A DNA stretch of 64,000 nucleotides. It comes from an uncultured Erysipelotrichaceae bacterium (GTDB lineage: Bacteria; Bacillota_I; Bacilli_A; Erysipelotrichales; Erysipelotrichaceae). The stretch is taken from NCBI GenBank assembly GCA_949744505.1, contig CATJXY010000034.1:62001-126000 (forward strand), in the 5' to 3' direction. The translations under genes were made by a program, and so were the position numbers. Below, one piece after another: positions 54,517 through 63,745 of this stretch; within the stretch, counting starts at the first letter, position 1; each line of letters opens with the position of its first letter. A model generated the notes under the pieces. That model worked only from the letters and a program-made list of their open reading frames with translations. It was not told the origin of the DNA and did no database searches.

Positions 54517-56529
54517 TCAGTCCATAACATTTATTTTATCCGAATTATTGTGAATATATTTCCTGATTTCACAGTATTCCGGATTCATTATATCATTTAA
54601 AATATCTTTTGCATCATTTTTTGCAGTATTTATAATGTTTGTATCTTCAAAAAGATTGCCAAGTACAAAACTCGGAAGTCCGCTTTGACGTGTTCCCAGG
54701 AAGTCACCCGGACCTCTTAATTTAAGATCTTGAATAGAAATTTCAAACCCATCTGTTGTTTTTTCTAATACATTCAAGCGTTTCAAACTTTCTTCATCTG
54801 TACTTGATGTCAACAAATAACAAACTCCTTGCTTGTTTCCTCTTCCAACTCGCCCCCGCAATTGATGCAATTGACTCATGCCAAATCGATTCGCATCATA
54901 AATAACCATACATGTAGCATTTACAACATTCACCCCAACTTCAACTACTGTTGTAGTTACAAGAATCTGAACTTCATTTTTACTAAATTGGTGCATGATT
55001 GCTTCTTTTTCTTCTCCACTCATACGCCCATGTAAAAGTCCGCATTTAGCTTTTCCATTAAATACTTCACACAAAGATTCATATACCTGTGTAACATTTT
55101 TTACATGGAATTCCGGATTTTCCTCAATTGCACTGCAAACGATATAAATTTGTTCTTTTCTATTTAAAATTTCTAAAAGATCATCCAAAATGGAAACAAT
55201 AGAATTCTCTTTAATCAAATGTGTTAAAATTGCACTTCTTCCTTTAGGCATTGTTAATATTGTTGAAATATCCAAATCTCCATATAATGTTGTAGCTAAA
55301 GTTCGAGGAATCGGTGTTGCACTCATTAATAAAAAATCAACTTTCTTTCCTTTTTCCTTTAATTTACGTCTTTGTTCTACACCAAAACGATGTTGTTCAT
55401 CTGCTACAACAAGTCCTAATTCCGCAAAATCAACATTCTCTTGTATCAAGCTATGGGTTCCCACTAAAATATCAATTTCATGATTTTTCAAAGCAGACAG
55501 AATCTCTTTTTTATTTGCTGTAGGAAGTGATGAATATAAAGTTGCAACTTTTACTTCGGTATTTTTAAATAGTTCTTTCAATGATTCACCATGCTGTTTT
55601 GCCAGTATTTCTGTCGGTGCCATCAAGGCTCCCTGATAGCCTGCCAATGCCGATGCATATAAAGCTAAGGAAGCAACTAAAGTTTTTCCACATCCCACAT
55701 CTCCTTGAACAAGTCGATACATAATGCGATTACTTTGCATATCTTCCAAAATTTCATTGATTGTCTTTATTTGATCATTTGTCAAAGAATATGGTAAATG
55801 ATTTGCCAACCGATAGATATCATCAATATCAAAATTCTTTTGAATTCCACTGACAATTTCTGTATTTTTTGCCTTTGCCGCTAGCATTGAAATGTGAAAT
55901 TTCAAGAATTCCTCATATTTCAAGGTACGCAATGCTTGTTTTAGTTCTTCATGAGACTGCGGAAAATGAATATATCTCAATGCAACTCTGCGATTAACAA
56001 GCCGATATTTTTTCATATAAGAAGGTGGAATAAAATCAACAATATGGCTCTGAGAGGCAAGATAGACTTTTTTCATCACTGTTTGAATATCTTTTTGAGT
56101 TATTCCATCTTTTAAAGGATAAACCGGCGTTAAGCCGAGTTGTTCTTTTAATGACTTACTGTTCATTTGTAGAGCAGTCACTTTACATGATCCTTCATAT
56201 TTTCCTATAATCGTAACGATTTGCCCCAATTTAAATTGATTGGTCCACGGCCTGTTAAAAATGGTAATATGAAACAGATTTTCTTCATTTTCAACATCAA
56301 ATTTGCTCATCACTCGCCCACCGAATCGAACTGTTTTTACCGAACTGATCATTCTTGCTTCAAAAACGACTCGGTCTTTTACTTGCCATTTTTCATAAGG
56401 TGTAATTTCAAGACATTCATAACGAAAAGGATAATATCCAAGGACATCATCACTATTTTCTAAGCCCAATTTTGCTAACATTTCACATTTTTTTGGAGTA
56501 ATCTTCATCTCCTTAAACGATAATGCCAT
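54517..56529 (-). CDS. recG: ATP-dependent DNA helicase RecG
   Basis: Fork-reversal helicase, 670 aa. The N-terminal wedge OB region ('VVFEARMISSVKTVRFGGRVMSKFDVENEENLFHITIFNRPW') precedes the helicase core. Walker A 'GDVGCGKTLVASLAL', Walker B 'VADEQHRFGV' and motif VI 'QLRGRVGRGNKQG' are all present. 'MSATPIPRTLATTLYGDLD' is diagnostic of RecG. It precedes rnc. Confidence 0.97.
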   Translation of the reverse strand: MALSFKEMKITPKKCEMLAKLGLENSDDVLGYYPFRYECLEITPYEKWQVKDRVVFEARMISSVKTVRFGGRVMSKFDVENEENLFHITIFNRPWTNQFKLGQIVTIIGKYEGSCKVTALQMNSKSLKEQLGLTPVYPLKDGITQKDIQTVMKKVYLASQSHIVDFIPPSYMKKYRLVNRRVALRYIHFPQSHEELKQALRTLKYEEFLKFHISMLAAKAKNTEIVSGIQKNFDIDDIYRLANHLPYSLTNDQIKTINEILEDMQSNRIMYRLVQGDVGCGKTLVASLALYASALAGYQGALMAPTEILAKQHGESLKELFKNTEVKVATLYSSLPTANKKEILSALKNHEIDILVGTHSLIQENVDFAELGLVVADEQHRFGVEQRRKLKEKGKKVDFLLMSATPIPRTLATTLYGDLDISTILTMPKGRSAILTHLIKENSIVSILDDLLEILNRKEQIYIVCSAIEENPEFHVKNVTQVYESLCEVFNGKAKCGLLHGRMSGEEKEAIMHQFSKNEVQILVTTTVVEVGVNVVNATCMVIYDANRFGMSQLHQLRGRVGRGNKQGVCYLLTSSTDEESLKRLNVLEKTTDGFEISIQDLKLRGPGDFLGTRQSGLPSFVLGNLFEDTNIINTAKNDAKDILNDIMNPEYCEIRKYIHNNSDKINVMD

Positions 56530-56594
56530 CTATTTCTCCTTTTCATTACAATGCTACCATTATATCATGCTCCTTTTTTTCTTACAAATAAAAA

Positions 56595-56622
56595 CAAGCA
56601 CACTTTAAATCAAATGTACTTG
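56595..56622 (-). terminator. Terminator of fakA
   Basis: The minus-strand RNA forms CAAGUACA/UGUGCUUG, one U-G pair, followed by UUUUUAUUU. Loop is about 12 bases. Confidence 0.55.
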
Positions 56623-56643
56623 CTATAAATCCCTTTTCGTTAA

Positions 56644-58269
56644 TTATTCAACACCGATAAAGAATGAATATACCGGTTGATTTCCCTGAATAATTTCTAC
56701 TTCACAATCATAATTTTTTTCAATATATCCTGATACAACGGCAACTTCGTCTTCATTGACTCCATCTCCTACAATCAATGTTACGATTTCATCATCCTCA
56801 TCCACTAATTCTTTTATCAGTTTGCATGTTGCAACAAGCATATCCGGTGTAGACACAACGATATCTTTTTCTTTAATACCGATATAATCACCTTCACTAA
56901 TTGACAACCCTTCATATGATGTATCTTTAATCGCATAAGTAACCTGACCTGTTTTAACATGTTCAATTGCTTCTGTCATTTCTTCGATATTTTCTTCCTT
57001 ATCTGCTTCCGGATTGAACATTAAACATGCAGAAACTCCCTGAGGGATCGTTTTTGTCGGAAGAACTGTAATATCTAAATCTTCCATGACTTCTTTAGCT
57101 TGAGAAGCCGCCAAAATAATATTGCTGTTATTTGGAAGAATAAATATATGCTCTGCATTTACACTTTTAATTGCCGCTACAAAATCCTCTGTAGAAGGAT
57201 TCATAGTTTGTCCACCTGAAATGACAACATCACATCGGTATTCTTCAAAACAATTCTTCAATCCTTCACCGGCTGCAACGGTAATTAAAGCATACTTACT
57301 TTTTGGCTTTTCTTCTTTTACTTCTTCTTTAGCATTTTCTATAATTGTATTATGTTGTTCAGACATATTTTCAATTTTCAATTTAATAAATTCTCCATAG
57401 CGTTGCCCCATGTTCAAAGCTTCTCCCGGAGTTAATGTATGAACATGAACTTTTACAATATCGTCATCTTGAACAACCACAATGGATTCTCCAAGCAACG
57501 CAAGATTTTTCTTAAGCTTATTCTCAGTAAAAGTCATCAATCCTTTTTTTGATAATCTCAAAATAAATTCTGTACAATATCCAAATTCATTCGTTTCAGG
57601 TAAAGCTGCGGCATTCTGTGTCACGTTATCATTTTCTTCAGAAAGAATTGGTTTCCCCAAAACAGCTGCTTGAAGACCCTCAAGTATAATAACAAGTCCA
57701 CTTCCTCCACTATCAACTACACCTACTTCTTTTAATACAGGAAGAAGATTTGGTGTATTATCCAAACTGATACGAGATAATGCAATTAATTCCTCGAAGT
57801 ATTCTTCAACCGTACACATTGGATGCTCTTTTACATAATCCAATGCTCTTGTACTACCTTCTCTGATAACAGTTAAAATCGTTCCTTCAACCGGGCGCAT
57901 TACAGCTTTATATGCAACTTTAGAACCATTCACAAAACCATGAGCTAATTGTTCAACTGTAATTTCACTGTTTCCTTCAATTCCTTGATAAAAACCACGA
58001 AAAATTTGAGAAAGAATAACACCAGAGTTTCCTCTAGCTCCCATCAAAAGACCTTTTGATAATGTTTTTGCCACTTCACTTAAATTATCAGAAAGGCATT
58101 TTTTACTGTCATTGACACCCGAAGAAAAAGTCAAAGACATATTTGTTCCCGTATCACCATCCGGAACGGGAAAAACATTCAAAGCATCCACTTCTTTATG
58201 ATGATTTGAAAGATTGTTAGATGCACTATCCAACATGGTTTTAAATAGTTGACCATTTATCGTATTCAT
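56644..58269 (-). CDS. fakA: DAK/YloV family protein, fatty acid kinase FakA-like
   Basis: 541 aa. N-terminal DhaL/Dak2 ATP-binding domain with 'FPVPDGDTGTNMSLTFSSGV' (metal Asp) near residue 35. 'GARGNSGVILSQIFRGFYQGI' continues it. A middle and C-terminal FakA-type domain follow ('GTEFILRLSKK', 'GGQTMNPSTEDFVAAIKS'). It phosphorylates fatty acids held by FakB proteins in Staphylococcus. No fakB lies nearby. Follows the Asp23 gene by 13 bp, as Bacillus yloU-yloV. Confidence 0.9.
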   Translation of the reverse strand: MNTINGQLFKTMLDSASNNLSNHHKEVDALNVFPVPDGDTGTNMSLTFSSGVNDSKKCLSDNLSEVAKTLSKGLLMGARGNSGVILSQIFRGFYQGIEGNSEITVEQLAHGFVNGSKVAYKAVMRPVEGTILTVIREGSTRALDYVKEHPMCTVEEYFEELIALSRISLDNTPNLLPVLKEVGVVDSGGSGLVIILEGLQAAVLGKPILSEENDNVTQNAAALPETNEFGYCTEFILRLSKKGLMTFTENKLKKNLALLGESIVVVQDDDIVKVHVHTLTPGEALNMGQRYGEFIKLKIENMSEQHNTIIENAKEEVKEEKPKSKYALITVAAGEGLKNCFEEYRCDVVISGGQTMNPSTEDFVAAIKSVNAEHIFILPNNSNIILAASQAKEVMEDLDITVLPTKTIPQGVSACLMFNPEADKEENIEEMTEAIEHVKTGQVTYAIKDTSYEGLSISEGDYIGIKEKDIVVSTPDMLVATCKLIKELVDEDDEIVTLIVGDGVNEDEVAVVSGYIEKNYDCEVEIIQGNQPVYSFFIGVE

Positions 58270-58282
58270 AACAAACCTCCAA

Positions 58283-58642
58283 CTATTCTACTACTTTTAT
58301 TCCCTGAACAAATACGTTTACTTTACTAATATCCTGTTCAAGTGTTTTTTCCAAAACATATTTCACTTTGCTTTGTACTGCTGTGATCACTTCGGTAATC
58401 TTCACTCCAAAACTAACTATAATATATACATCCAACTCAAGTCCTTCATCAGTTCTTCTGACAACAACTCCCTTTGAATAGTTATCTTTCTTTAAAAGTT
58501 CTGCAAGTCCGTCTTTTAGAAATTTCTGAGAAGCCATTCCAACCACTCCATAGCATTCTGTCACAACTCCACCGGCTAATGTAGCTACCGCTTCCTGTGA
58601 GATGTTAATATTTCCAAAACTTGTAACTCTTTCAATAGACAT
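58283..58642 (-). CDS. Asp23/Gls24 family envelope stress protein (YloU)
   Basis: 119 aa. The Asp23 pattern 'INISQEAVATLAGGVVTECYGVVGMASQ' is N-terminal. 'GLELDVYIIVSFGVKITEVITAVQSKVKYVLEKTLEQDISKVNVFVQGIK' is the usual amphipathic repeat. The family supports envelope homeostasis. Paired with fakA, as in Bacillus. Confidence 0.92.
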   Translation of the reverse strand: MSIERVTSFGNINISQEAVATLAGGVVTECYGVVGMASQKFLKDGLAELLKKDNYSKGVVVRRTDEGLELDVYIIVSFGVKITEVITAVQSKVKYVLEKTLEQDISKVNVFVQGIKVVE

Positions 58643-58671
58643 AAGAGTCCCTCCTTTTTTAAATCCAAAGT

Positions 58672-58680
58672 ATTATAACA
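58672..58680 (-). promoter_or_regulatory. Extended -10 promoter of the Asp23-fakA operon
   Basis: TGTTATAAT, an extended -10 (TGnTATAAT), with no good -35. It lies about 30 bp upstream of the Asp23 start, between it and the ftsQ gene. Confidence 0.5.
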
Positions 58681-58718
58681 TAAATTGTTTGAATATGGAA
58701 ATATTGATATTTTTTTCA

Positions 58719-59576
58719 TCAATCTTCCACAAAACTTTCTTCTTGTTCACCCTGTTCTTCACTATTTTCATCTTCTTCGGGAGCAGGATTAACAAACGAA
58801 CAATCATCTCCCCAAACGTTTCCGGTCATATCATCAACATATAAACATGCAATATTGGAATTTAATTCCGAAAGTATCCCATTATACCCTTCCAATGAAA
58901 CAAGACCATAAGCACTCGTATAAATACTCAAACCATCAATTGTAACAATTCTCATTGCTGTGGCATCATATGGTTCTTCGCGATGATGGATTTCTGAAAT
59001 TTTATCAAAAAATCGTGCATCTAATTCACTAAGTTGCTTAGCTATTTTTACAAGCGCTTCTCCATCAAAACCATCTATGTAAGGAAGATGAACAATAAAC
59101 TCTATTTTTTCATCTTCAAGTGGTATCAAGGTTCCATCTTCAAACAGAACTTGTGGTCCATCTGTATATAAATATCCAATCATCTTTTTTTCTTTAATAA
59201 ATATTTCAATATTACCATTCGTATTTCTTATAACACTTGATTCTTTTATAAGTGGATCCTTCAATAATGTATGTTCACTAAATTTTTCAAATACAAACCA
59301 ATATCTACTTGAATAAGATAAACTAAGCATTTTCATGATGTCACTTTGAGTATAATAATTATTCCCACTTAAAGAAATATTTTTAATCTTGCTTGCATCA
59401 CTCTTAAAAAATCCTATCAAAGTTATCACAAATGAAAGAAGCATCGTTACAATAAAAATTTTCGGCTTTGCATGTTGAATCAGAAAACGAGCTCGTGCTT
59501 CATTTTGTTTTTTTATAACTACATCCACCGAACTCTTATTGTTTTTCTCTGTTTTCTTTCTTTTTAGCTTAATCAT
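58719..59576 (-). CDS. ftsQ: Cell division protein FtsQ/DivIB
   Basis: 285 aa. Cytoplasmic basic N-terminus, membrane helix about 38-57 ('PKIFIVTMLLSFVITLIGF'), POTRA-type domain ('KIKNISLSGNNYYTQSDIMKMLSLSYSS') and beta domain. The C-terminal tail is acidic and Glu-rich ('PAPEEDENSEEQGEQEE'). DivIB is a divisome component. It overlaps murB by 8 bp in the dcw-type cluster. Confidence 0.88.
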   Translation of the reverse strand: MIKLKRKKTEKNNKSSVDVVIKKQNEARARFLIQHAKPKIFIVTMLLSFVITLIGFFKSDASKIKNISLSGNNYYTQSDIMKMLSLSYSSRYWFVFEKFSEHTLLKDPLIKESSVIRNTNGNIEIFIKEKKMIGYLYTDGPQVLFEDGTLIPLEDEKIEFIVHLPYIDGFDGEALVKIAKQLSELDARFFDKISEIHHREEPYDATAMRIVTIDGLSIYTSAYGLVSLEGYNGILSELNSNIACLYVDDMTGNVWGDDCSFVNPAPEEDENSEEQGEQEESFVED

Positions 59577-60471
59577 TCCAGTTGAACTTCTCCACTTCCA
59601 TCACAAGATCTTCATTTAATTCTTCCTTAGCCCGCTTTTGTATTTCCTTTACAAGAGTTATAAAGTCCCATGCTGTGGCATGTCCCAAGTTTACAATAAA
59701 ATTGACATGCTTTTCACTTACTTGAGCATCTCCGATTTTTTTACCGCGAAAACCAAGTTGCTCAACAATCTGCCAGGCCAATTTCCCTTCTGGGTTTCTA
59801 AATACGGAACCGGCATTAAAATGATCCAACGGTTGCGTTTTCATCCTTCTCTCTCTCCGATCATCCATGATTTCTCTGATTTCATCTACCGGCTTTTCAG
59901 TCAATGAAAATTGAACCCCTAGAATAATCCAATCTCTTTGCATATGAAAAATACTTTTACGATATTCAAATTGACATTCTTGATTTGTAATCCATTCACA
60001 TTTTCCATCGCGATAAATATAGACACGATCGATAACATCTTTCATATTTGATTTGTATGCACCGGCATTCATATAAGTAACTCCACCTACCGTTGCCGGG
60101 ATACCACTTGCAAACTCAAGTCCGGAAAGTCCCTTTTTCATTGCTTCATAACTTAAAGAAATAATTGAGCAACCTGCTTGTGCAACCAATTTATTTTCAT
60201 CAAAATAATACTCATTAAAATACCGATCTAATCTAATCACTATTCCATTAAATTCGGCATCATTACATAACAAGTTTGAACCTTTTCCGATAATTTTATA
60301 AGGAACACGTTTTTTTAATAGAATATTCATAATTTGACTTAAAGCTAAATCGTTTTTCGGATAAATTACAGCACGAGCTGTTCCACCAATCCTTAAAGTT
60401 GTACAAGTACTTAATGGAACATACTCAGAAATATCACCATATAACGCTATTTCATTTACAATCTCATCCAT
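59569..60471 (-). CDS. murB: UDP-N-acetylenolpyruvoylglucosamine reductase
   Basis: Flavin enzyme that reduces UDP-GlcNAc enolpyruvate in peptidoglycan precursor synthesis, 300 aa. 'TTLRIGGTARAVIYP' and 'YKIIGKGSNLLCND' are the FAD-binding segments. 'LSGLEFASGIPATVGGVTYMNAGAY' is diagnostic. The catalytic Ser is in 'HFNAGSVFRNPEG'. It overlaps both ftsQ and murG by 8 bp. Confidence 0.96.
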   Translation of the reverse strand: MDEIVNEIALYGDISEYVPLSTCTTLRIGGTARAVIYPKNDLALSQIMNILLKKRVPYKIIGKGSNLLCNDAEFNGIVIRLDRYFNEYYFDENKLVAQAGCSIISLSYEAMKKGLSGLEFASGIPATVGGVTYMNAGAYKSNMKDVIDRVYIYRDGKCEWITNQECQFEYRKSIFHMQRDWIILGVQFSLTEKPVDEIREIMDDRRERRMKTQPLDHFNAGSVFRNPEGKLAWQIVEQLGFRGKKIGDAQVSEKHVNFIVNLGHATAWDFITLVKEIQKRAKEELNEDLVMEVEKFNWND

Positions 60472-61555
60472 GATGATCCCCTTTCAACTGTTTGATCCAA
60501 GCAATAATATCTTCACTGGCATTAATATGTCCGCATTTTAAAGCCGCCTCACTCATTGCTTTGAGTTTTCTGTCATTCATAAGATATTCTTCCAATTTTC
60601 CGATTACATTTTCGACATTAAAATCTTTTTCCTCAATCATGAAACATGCTCCACGATCCATCAAAACTTTTGCGTTCAATACTTGATGATTATTAGGAAC
60701 ATATGGACTTGGAATTATGATTGATGGTAATCCCAAAGCAGTTATCTCAGCAGCGGTTGTTGCACCACCTCGAACAATAGCAAAATCAACATTACGCATA
60801 ATTTTGAGTCCATCAATATAAGGAACAACATGGACACAATCATTTCCTTTAAATTTTTCAATAAATCCATCAAAAGAGGCTTTTCCTGTAACATAAAGAA
60901 CTTGATAACTTTTATTCTTCAACTGATTAAGCATAGCTATCATTTTTTCATTAACACTTTCTGAACCTAAACTTCCCATGACAATAACAACACTTTTTTT
61001 ATTCGGATTCAACCCAATTTCTTTTAAGACAGATTTATCTTTTTTAGTTAAAACTGCCTCAGAAGCACGTGGATTCCCCAATATACGTGTCTTATTTTCA
61101 GGAAATTGTTTCAAATTTTCCTCGTAACAACCTACAATTGCGTCTACATATTTAGATAATAGACGGTTTGCTTTACCGGCATATGAATTTTGTTCATGAA
61201 TCATCGTAGTCACATGAGCATGATGTGCCGCTAAAAGAACAGGCACACTAATGTAATTTCCAAAACCAATCGCAAAATCAGGTTTAAAATTTTTAACGAT
61301 TTTACGACAATTTAAATAAGCCCCTAATAGCATCACTACTGCTTTACCTTTTTCAATCAAAGAACCATTTAGTCCTTTACATTCAATTGATTTATAATTG
61401 TATCCCAATGATGGAATCATTTGAGCTTCCATACGATCTGTACTTCCAACAAACAAAAATTCATGATTGGGATTTTCTTTTTTTAAAGCTTCCACCAAAG
61501 ACAAAGCCGGATAAATATGTCCACCCGTTCCGCCGGTTGCAATTAAAATACGCAT
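60464..61555 (-). CDS. murG: Lipid II-forming GlcNAc transferase MurG
   Basis: Adds GlcNAc to lipid I at the inner membrane face, 363 aa. The Gly-rich N-terminal loop 'ILIATGGTGGHIYPALSLVEAL' is intact. 'EQNSYAGKANRLLSKYVDAIV' and 'VRGGATTAAEITALGLPSIIIPSPYVPNNHQ' are the second domain motifs. ATG 61555 has AGGATGTG upstream; the frame continues to 61573. Confidence 0.96.
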   Translation of the reverse strand: MRILIATGGTGGHIYPALSLVEALKKENPNHEFLFVGSTDRMEAQMIPSLGYNYKSIECKGLNGSLIEKGKAVVMLLGAYLNCRKIVKNFKPDFAIGFGNYISVPVLLAAHHAHVTTMIHEQNSYAGKANRLLSKYVDAIVGCYEENLKQFPENKTRILGNPRASEAVLTKKDKSVLKEIGLNPNKKSVVIVMGSLGSESVNEKMIAMLNQLKNKSYQVLYVTGKASFDGFIEKFKGNDCVHVVPYIDGLKIMRNVDFAIVRGGATTAAEITALGLPSIIIPSPYVPNNHQVLNAKVLMDRGACFMIEEKDFNVENVIGKLEEYLMNDRKLKAMSEAALKCGHINASEDIIAWIKQLKGDHHG

Positions 61556-61612
61556 ACTTTCACATCCTAACATTTTATATTATATCATGCTCACTTTTTT
61601 GTTTAAAGTTTT

Positions 61613-62695
61613 TTATGAGCTTTTTGCAATCCCCATTAGCAGTCCTAATGACGCCATGATCATGATCAAAGAACTTCCACCATAAGAGATAAGCGGTAAT
61701 GTAATCCCCGTAACAGGAAATAATCCTACAACAACCCCAAGATTAATCAATACTTGAATTGCAAATAATGCAATAATACCAATCGCAACATAACATAAAA
61801 AAGGATCTTTTGCTTCTTTGGCAATTTTTATTCCTTGAAGCAATATAAGTACATAAATACTAATTACAAGCATGCACCCAATCCATCCAAGTTCTTCAGC
61901 AATGATAGCAAATATAAAATCAGTTTGAGGTTCAGGCAGATAAAAATATTTCTGCATGGAATTGTCAAATCCAGCCCCCAATATTCCTCCCGGTGCAATT
62001 GCATATAGCGATTGAATAATTTGAAATCCGCTACCTAAAGGATCTTGCCATGGATCTAAAAAAGATAAAATTCTTGCCAACCGATAAGGCGCAGAAAGGA
62101 TCAATCCAACTAATCCCATCACTCCACAAGATCCAACAATTACAAAGTATCGAAACGGTGCTGCACTTGCATAAATAATTACTACAATTGAACATACCAT
62201 GACAAGGCCACTTCCAAAATCCGGTTGTAATAAAATAAGACCAAACCCTAAAAGTGTCCAAAAAGCCGGGATTAATAAATCTTTCTTAAATGTTTTGATG
62301 CGATCTTTTTTAGAAAGATAATCCGAAACAGATAAAATCAAAGCTAACTTAAAAAACTCTGATGGTTGAACAAGGAAGCTTCCTACTCCAAACCAGCTTC
62401 TTGAACCATTTCTCTGAACTCCCAGTCCAGGAATTAATACTAAAACAAGAGAAATATAACAAAGAATTAAAATTTGCTTTTGATAGCCTCGCAATTTTTG
62501 CAAATTCACTCGTGATGTAACAGCCATGGCAATTGTACCAATGAGGGCAAAAAGAATTTGCCTCGAAACATAATGCATAGCATCATTATATTTAAATTCT
62601 GCCCAAATTCTACTAGAAGAATAAATCATAATAATTCCGGTCAAAACAAGTGCAAAAATTTCAAGTGCCAAAAGTCTTGTCTTTCTATGAAACAT
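61613..62695 (-). CDS. ftsW: SEDS-family glycosyltransferase FtsW
   Basis: Septal peptidoglycan glycosyltransferase with about ten membrane helices, 360 aa. 'LPEPQTDFIFAIIAEELGWIGCML' and 'VVVGLFPVTGITLPLISYGGSS' are the SEDS signatures, closer to FtsW than RodA. It opens the ftsW-murG-murB-ftsQ run. ATG 62695 lies after GGGTGAT; an upstream GTG at 62707 has no SD. Confidence 0.92.
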   Translation of the reverse strand: MFHRKTRLLALEIFALVLTGIIMIYSSSRIWAEFKYNDAMHYVSRQILFALIGTIAMAVTSRVNLQKLRGYQKQILILCYISLVLVLIPGLGVQRNGSRSWFGVGSFLVQPSEFFKLALILSVSDYLSKKDRIKTFKKDLLIPAFWTLLGFGLILLQPDFGSGLVMVCSIVVIIYASAAPFRYFVIVGSCGVMGLVGLILSAPYRLARILSFLDPWQDPLGSGFQIIQSLYAIAPGGILGAGFDNSMQKYFYLPEPQTDFIFAIIAEELGWIGCMLVISIYVLILLQGIKIAKEAKDPFLCYVAIGIIALFAIQVLINLGVVVGLFPVTGITLPLISYGGSSLIMIMASLGLLMGIAKSS

Positions 62696-62796
62696 ACCAT
62701 CACCCACTTATTAAAGTGTATGAAATCATATATCAAACAAGAAGTATTTTTTTTAATTTCCTAATCACTATTTATCTAAAGAAAAAAGATAAAGAT

Positions 62797-63024
62797 TTAA
62801 ATAACTTTATCCTCTAAATTAATCCATGAAATAATCTTTTCTGCTACATACCATGATATAAATGGATTTATGAATATAAGATAAATTAGCATAACAATAC
62901 AAGGAAATAATTGATACGCCCACATTCCGAAAAAAAATGAAAAAACAAGAGAAAGAATAAACGCAAGTGACCCATATAATGAGAATAATAATATAAAATA
63001 AAAAATATAATATAAAAATCTCAT
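62797..63024 (-). CDS. Small integral membrane protein
   Basis: 75 aa from ATG 63024 (an alternative GTG at 63033 also has a GGAAGGA site). Three hydrophobic stretches fill most of the chain ('FLYYIFYFILLFSLYGSLAFILSLVFSFFFGMWAYQLF' and 'CIVMLIYLIFINPFISWY'). No family recognised. Isolated between ftsW and the divergent VanZ gene. Confidence 0.55.
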   Translation of the reverse strand: MRFLYYIFYFILLFSLYGSLAFILSLVFSFFFGMWAYQLFPCIVMLIYLIFINPFISWYVAEKIISWINLEDKVI

Positions 63025-63171
63025 TTCACACACATCCTTCCTCGCCTAACTGTTATTATAAATGTGTCCATGTCTTATGTCAAAAGAAAACAATAATCAA
63101 GGCCAACACATTTAATATTATTTCATCAAGAATACACAAAGTAGTTTTATAATTAAGTCAAGGTGATAAAT

Positions 63172-63735
63172 TTGAATTCTTTTATTATAAAACTGATTAT
63201 TCAAAGTCTTCCATCTACATCCACATTATTTTTATTTTTTATTGTAATAAGATTATTCTATCTTAAAATAGAAAATAAAGAAATTAAGATTAAAAATGAA
63301 ATATTATTAGCAATATTTCAATTATGGATTTCCTTTATGCTTTCATTAACCATGCTCAGTGAGATTCGTATCACACAACAAGGATTAAGTATCGGGACAT
63401 CTGAATTAGCAGGAATTAATCTAAAACTCTTCCGAGTTTTTAACGATGTACGAATCATTTCTTTTCAAAATGGTTATTGGCCTTATTTTTGGATCAATGT
63501 AATTGGTAATTTAGTTTTATTTATTCCTTTTGGCTTTTTTCTCCCTCTTTTATCGAATAGTTTTTCTTTTACCAGAACAATTTTCTATGCTTTTCTTTTT
63601 TCAACAACAATTGAAATTACGCAATTAATATTACCAAGAGGAAGTGATATCGATGATGTATGGCTAAACTGCTTAGGTGCCATAATAGGATGGTTATCTT
63701 ATCGATTCATATATATGCGAAAGCAGAAATTTTAG
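63172..63735 (+). CDS. VanZ-like family protein
   Basis: 187-aa membrane protein from TTG 63172, with AAGGTG at 6 nt; a GTG at 63163 is 9 bp upstream. Five hydrophobic segments. The VanZ pattern 'GYWPYFWINVIGNLVLFIPFGFFLPLL' then 'TTIEITQLILPRGSDIDDVWLNCLGAIIGWLSY' is clear. VanZ homologues can modify teicoplanin susceptibility, but most have unknown roles. Confidence 0.88.
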   Translation: MNSFIIKLIIQSLPSTSTLFLFFIVIRLFYLKIENKEIKIKNEILLAIFQLWISFMLSLTMLSEIRITQQGLSIGTSELAGINLKLFRVFNDVRIISFQNGYWPYFWINVIGNLVLFIPFGFFLPLLSNSFSFTRTIFYAFLFSTTIEITQLILPRGSDIDDVWLNCLGAIIGWLSYRFIYMRKQKF

Positions 63736-63745
63736 GAGGTTTTTT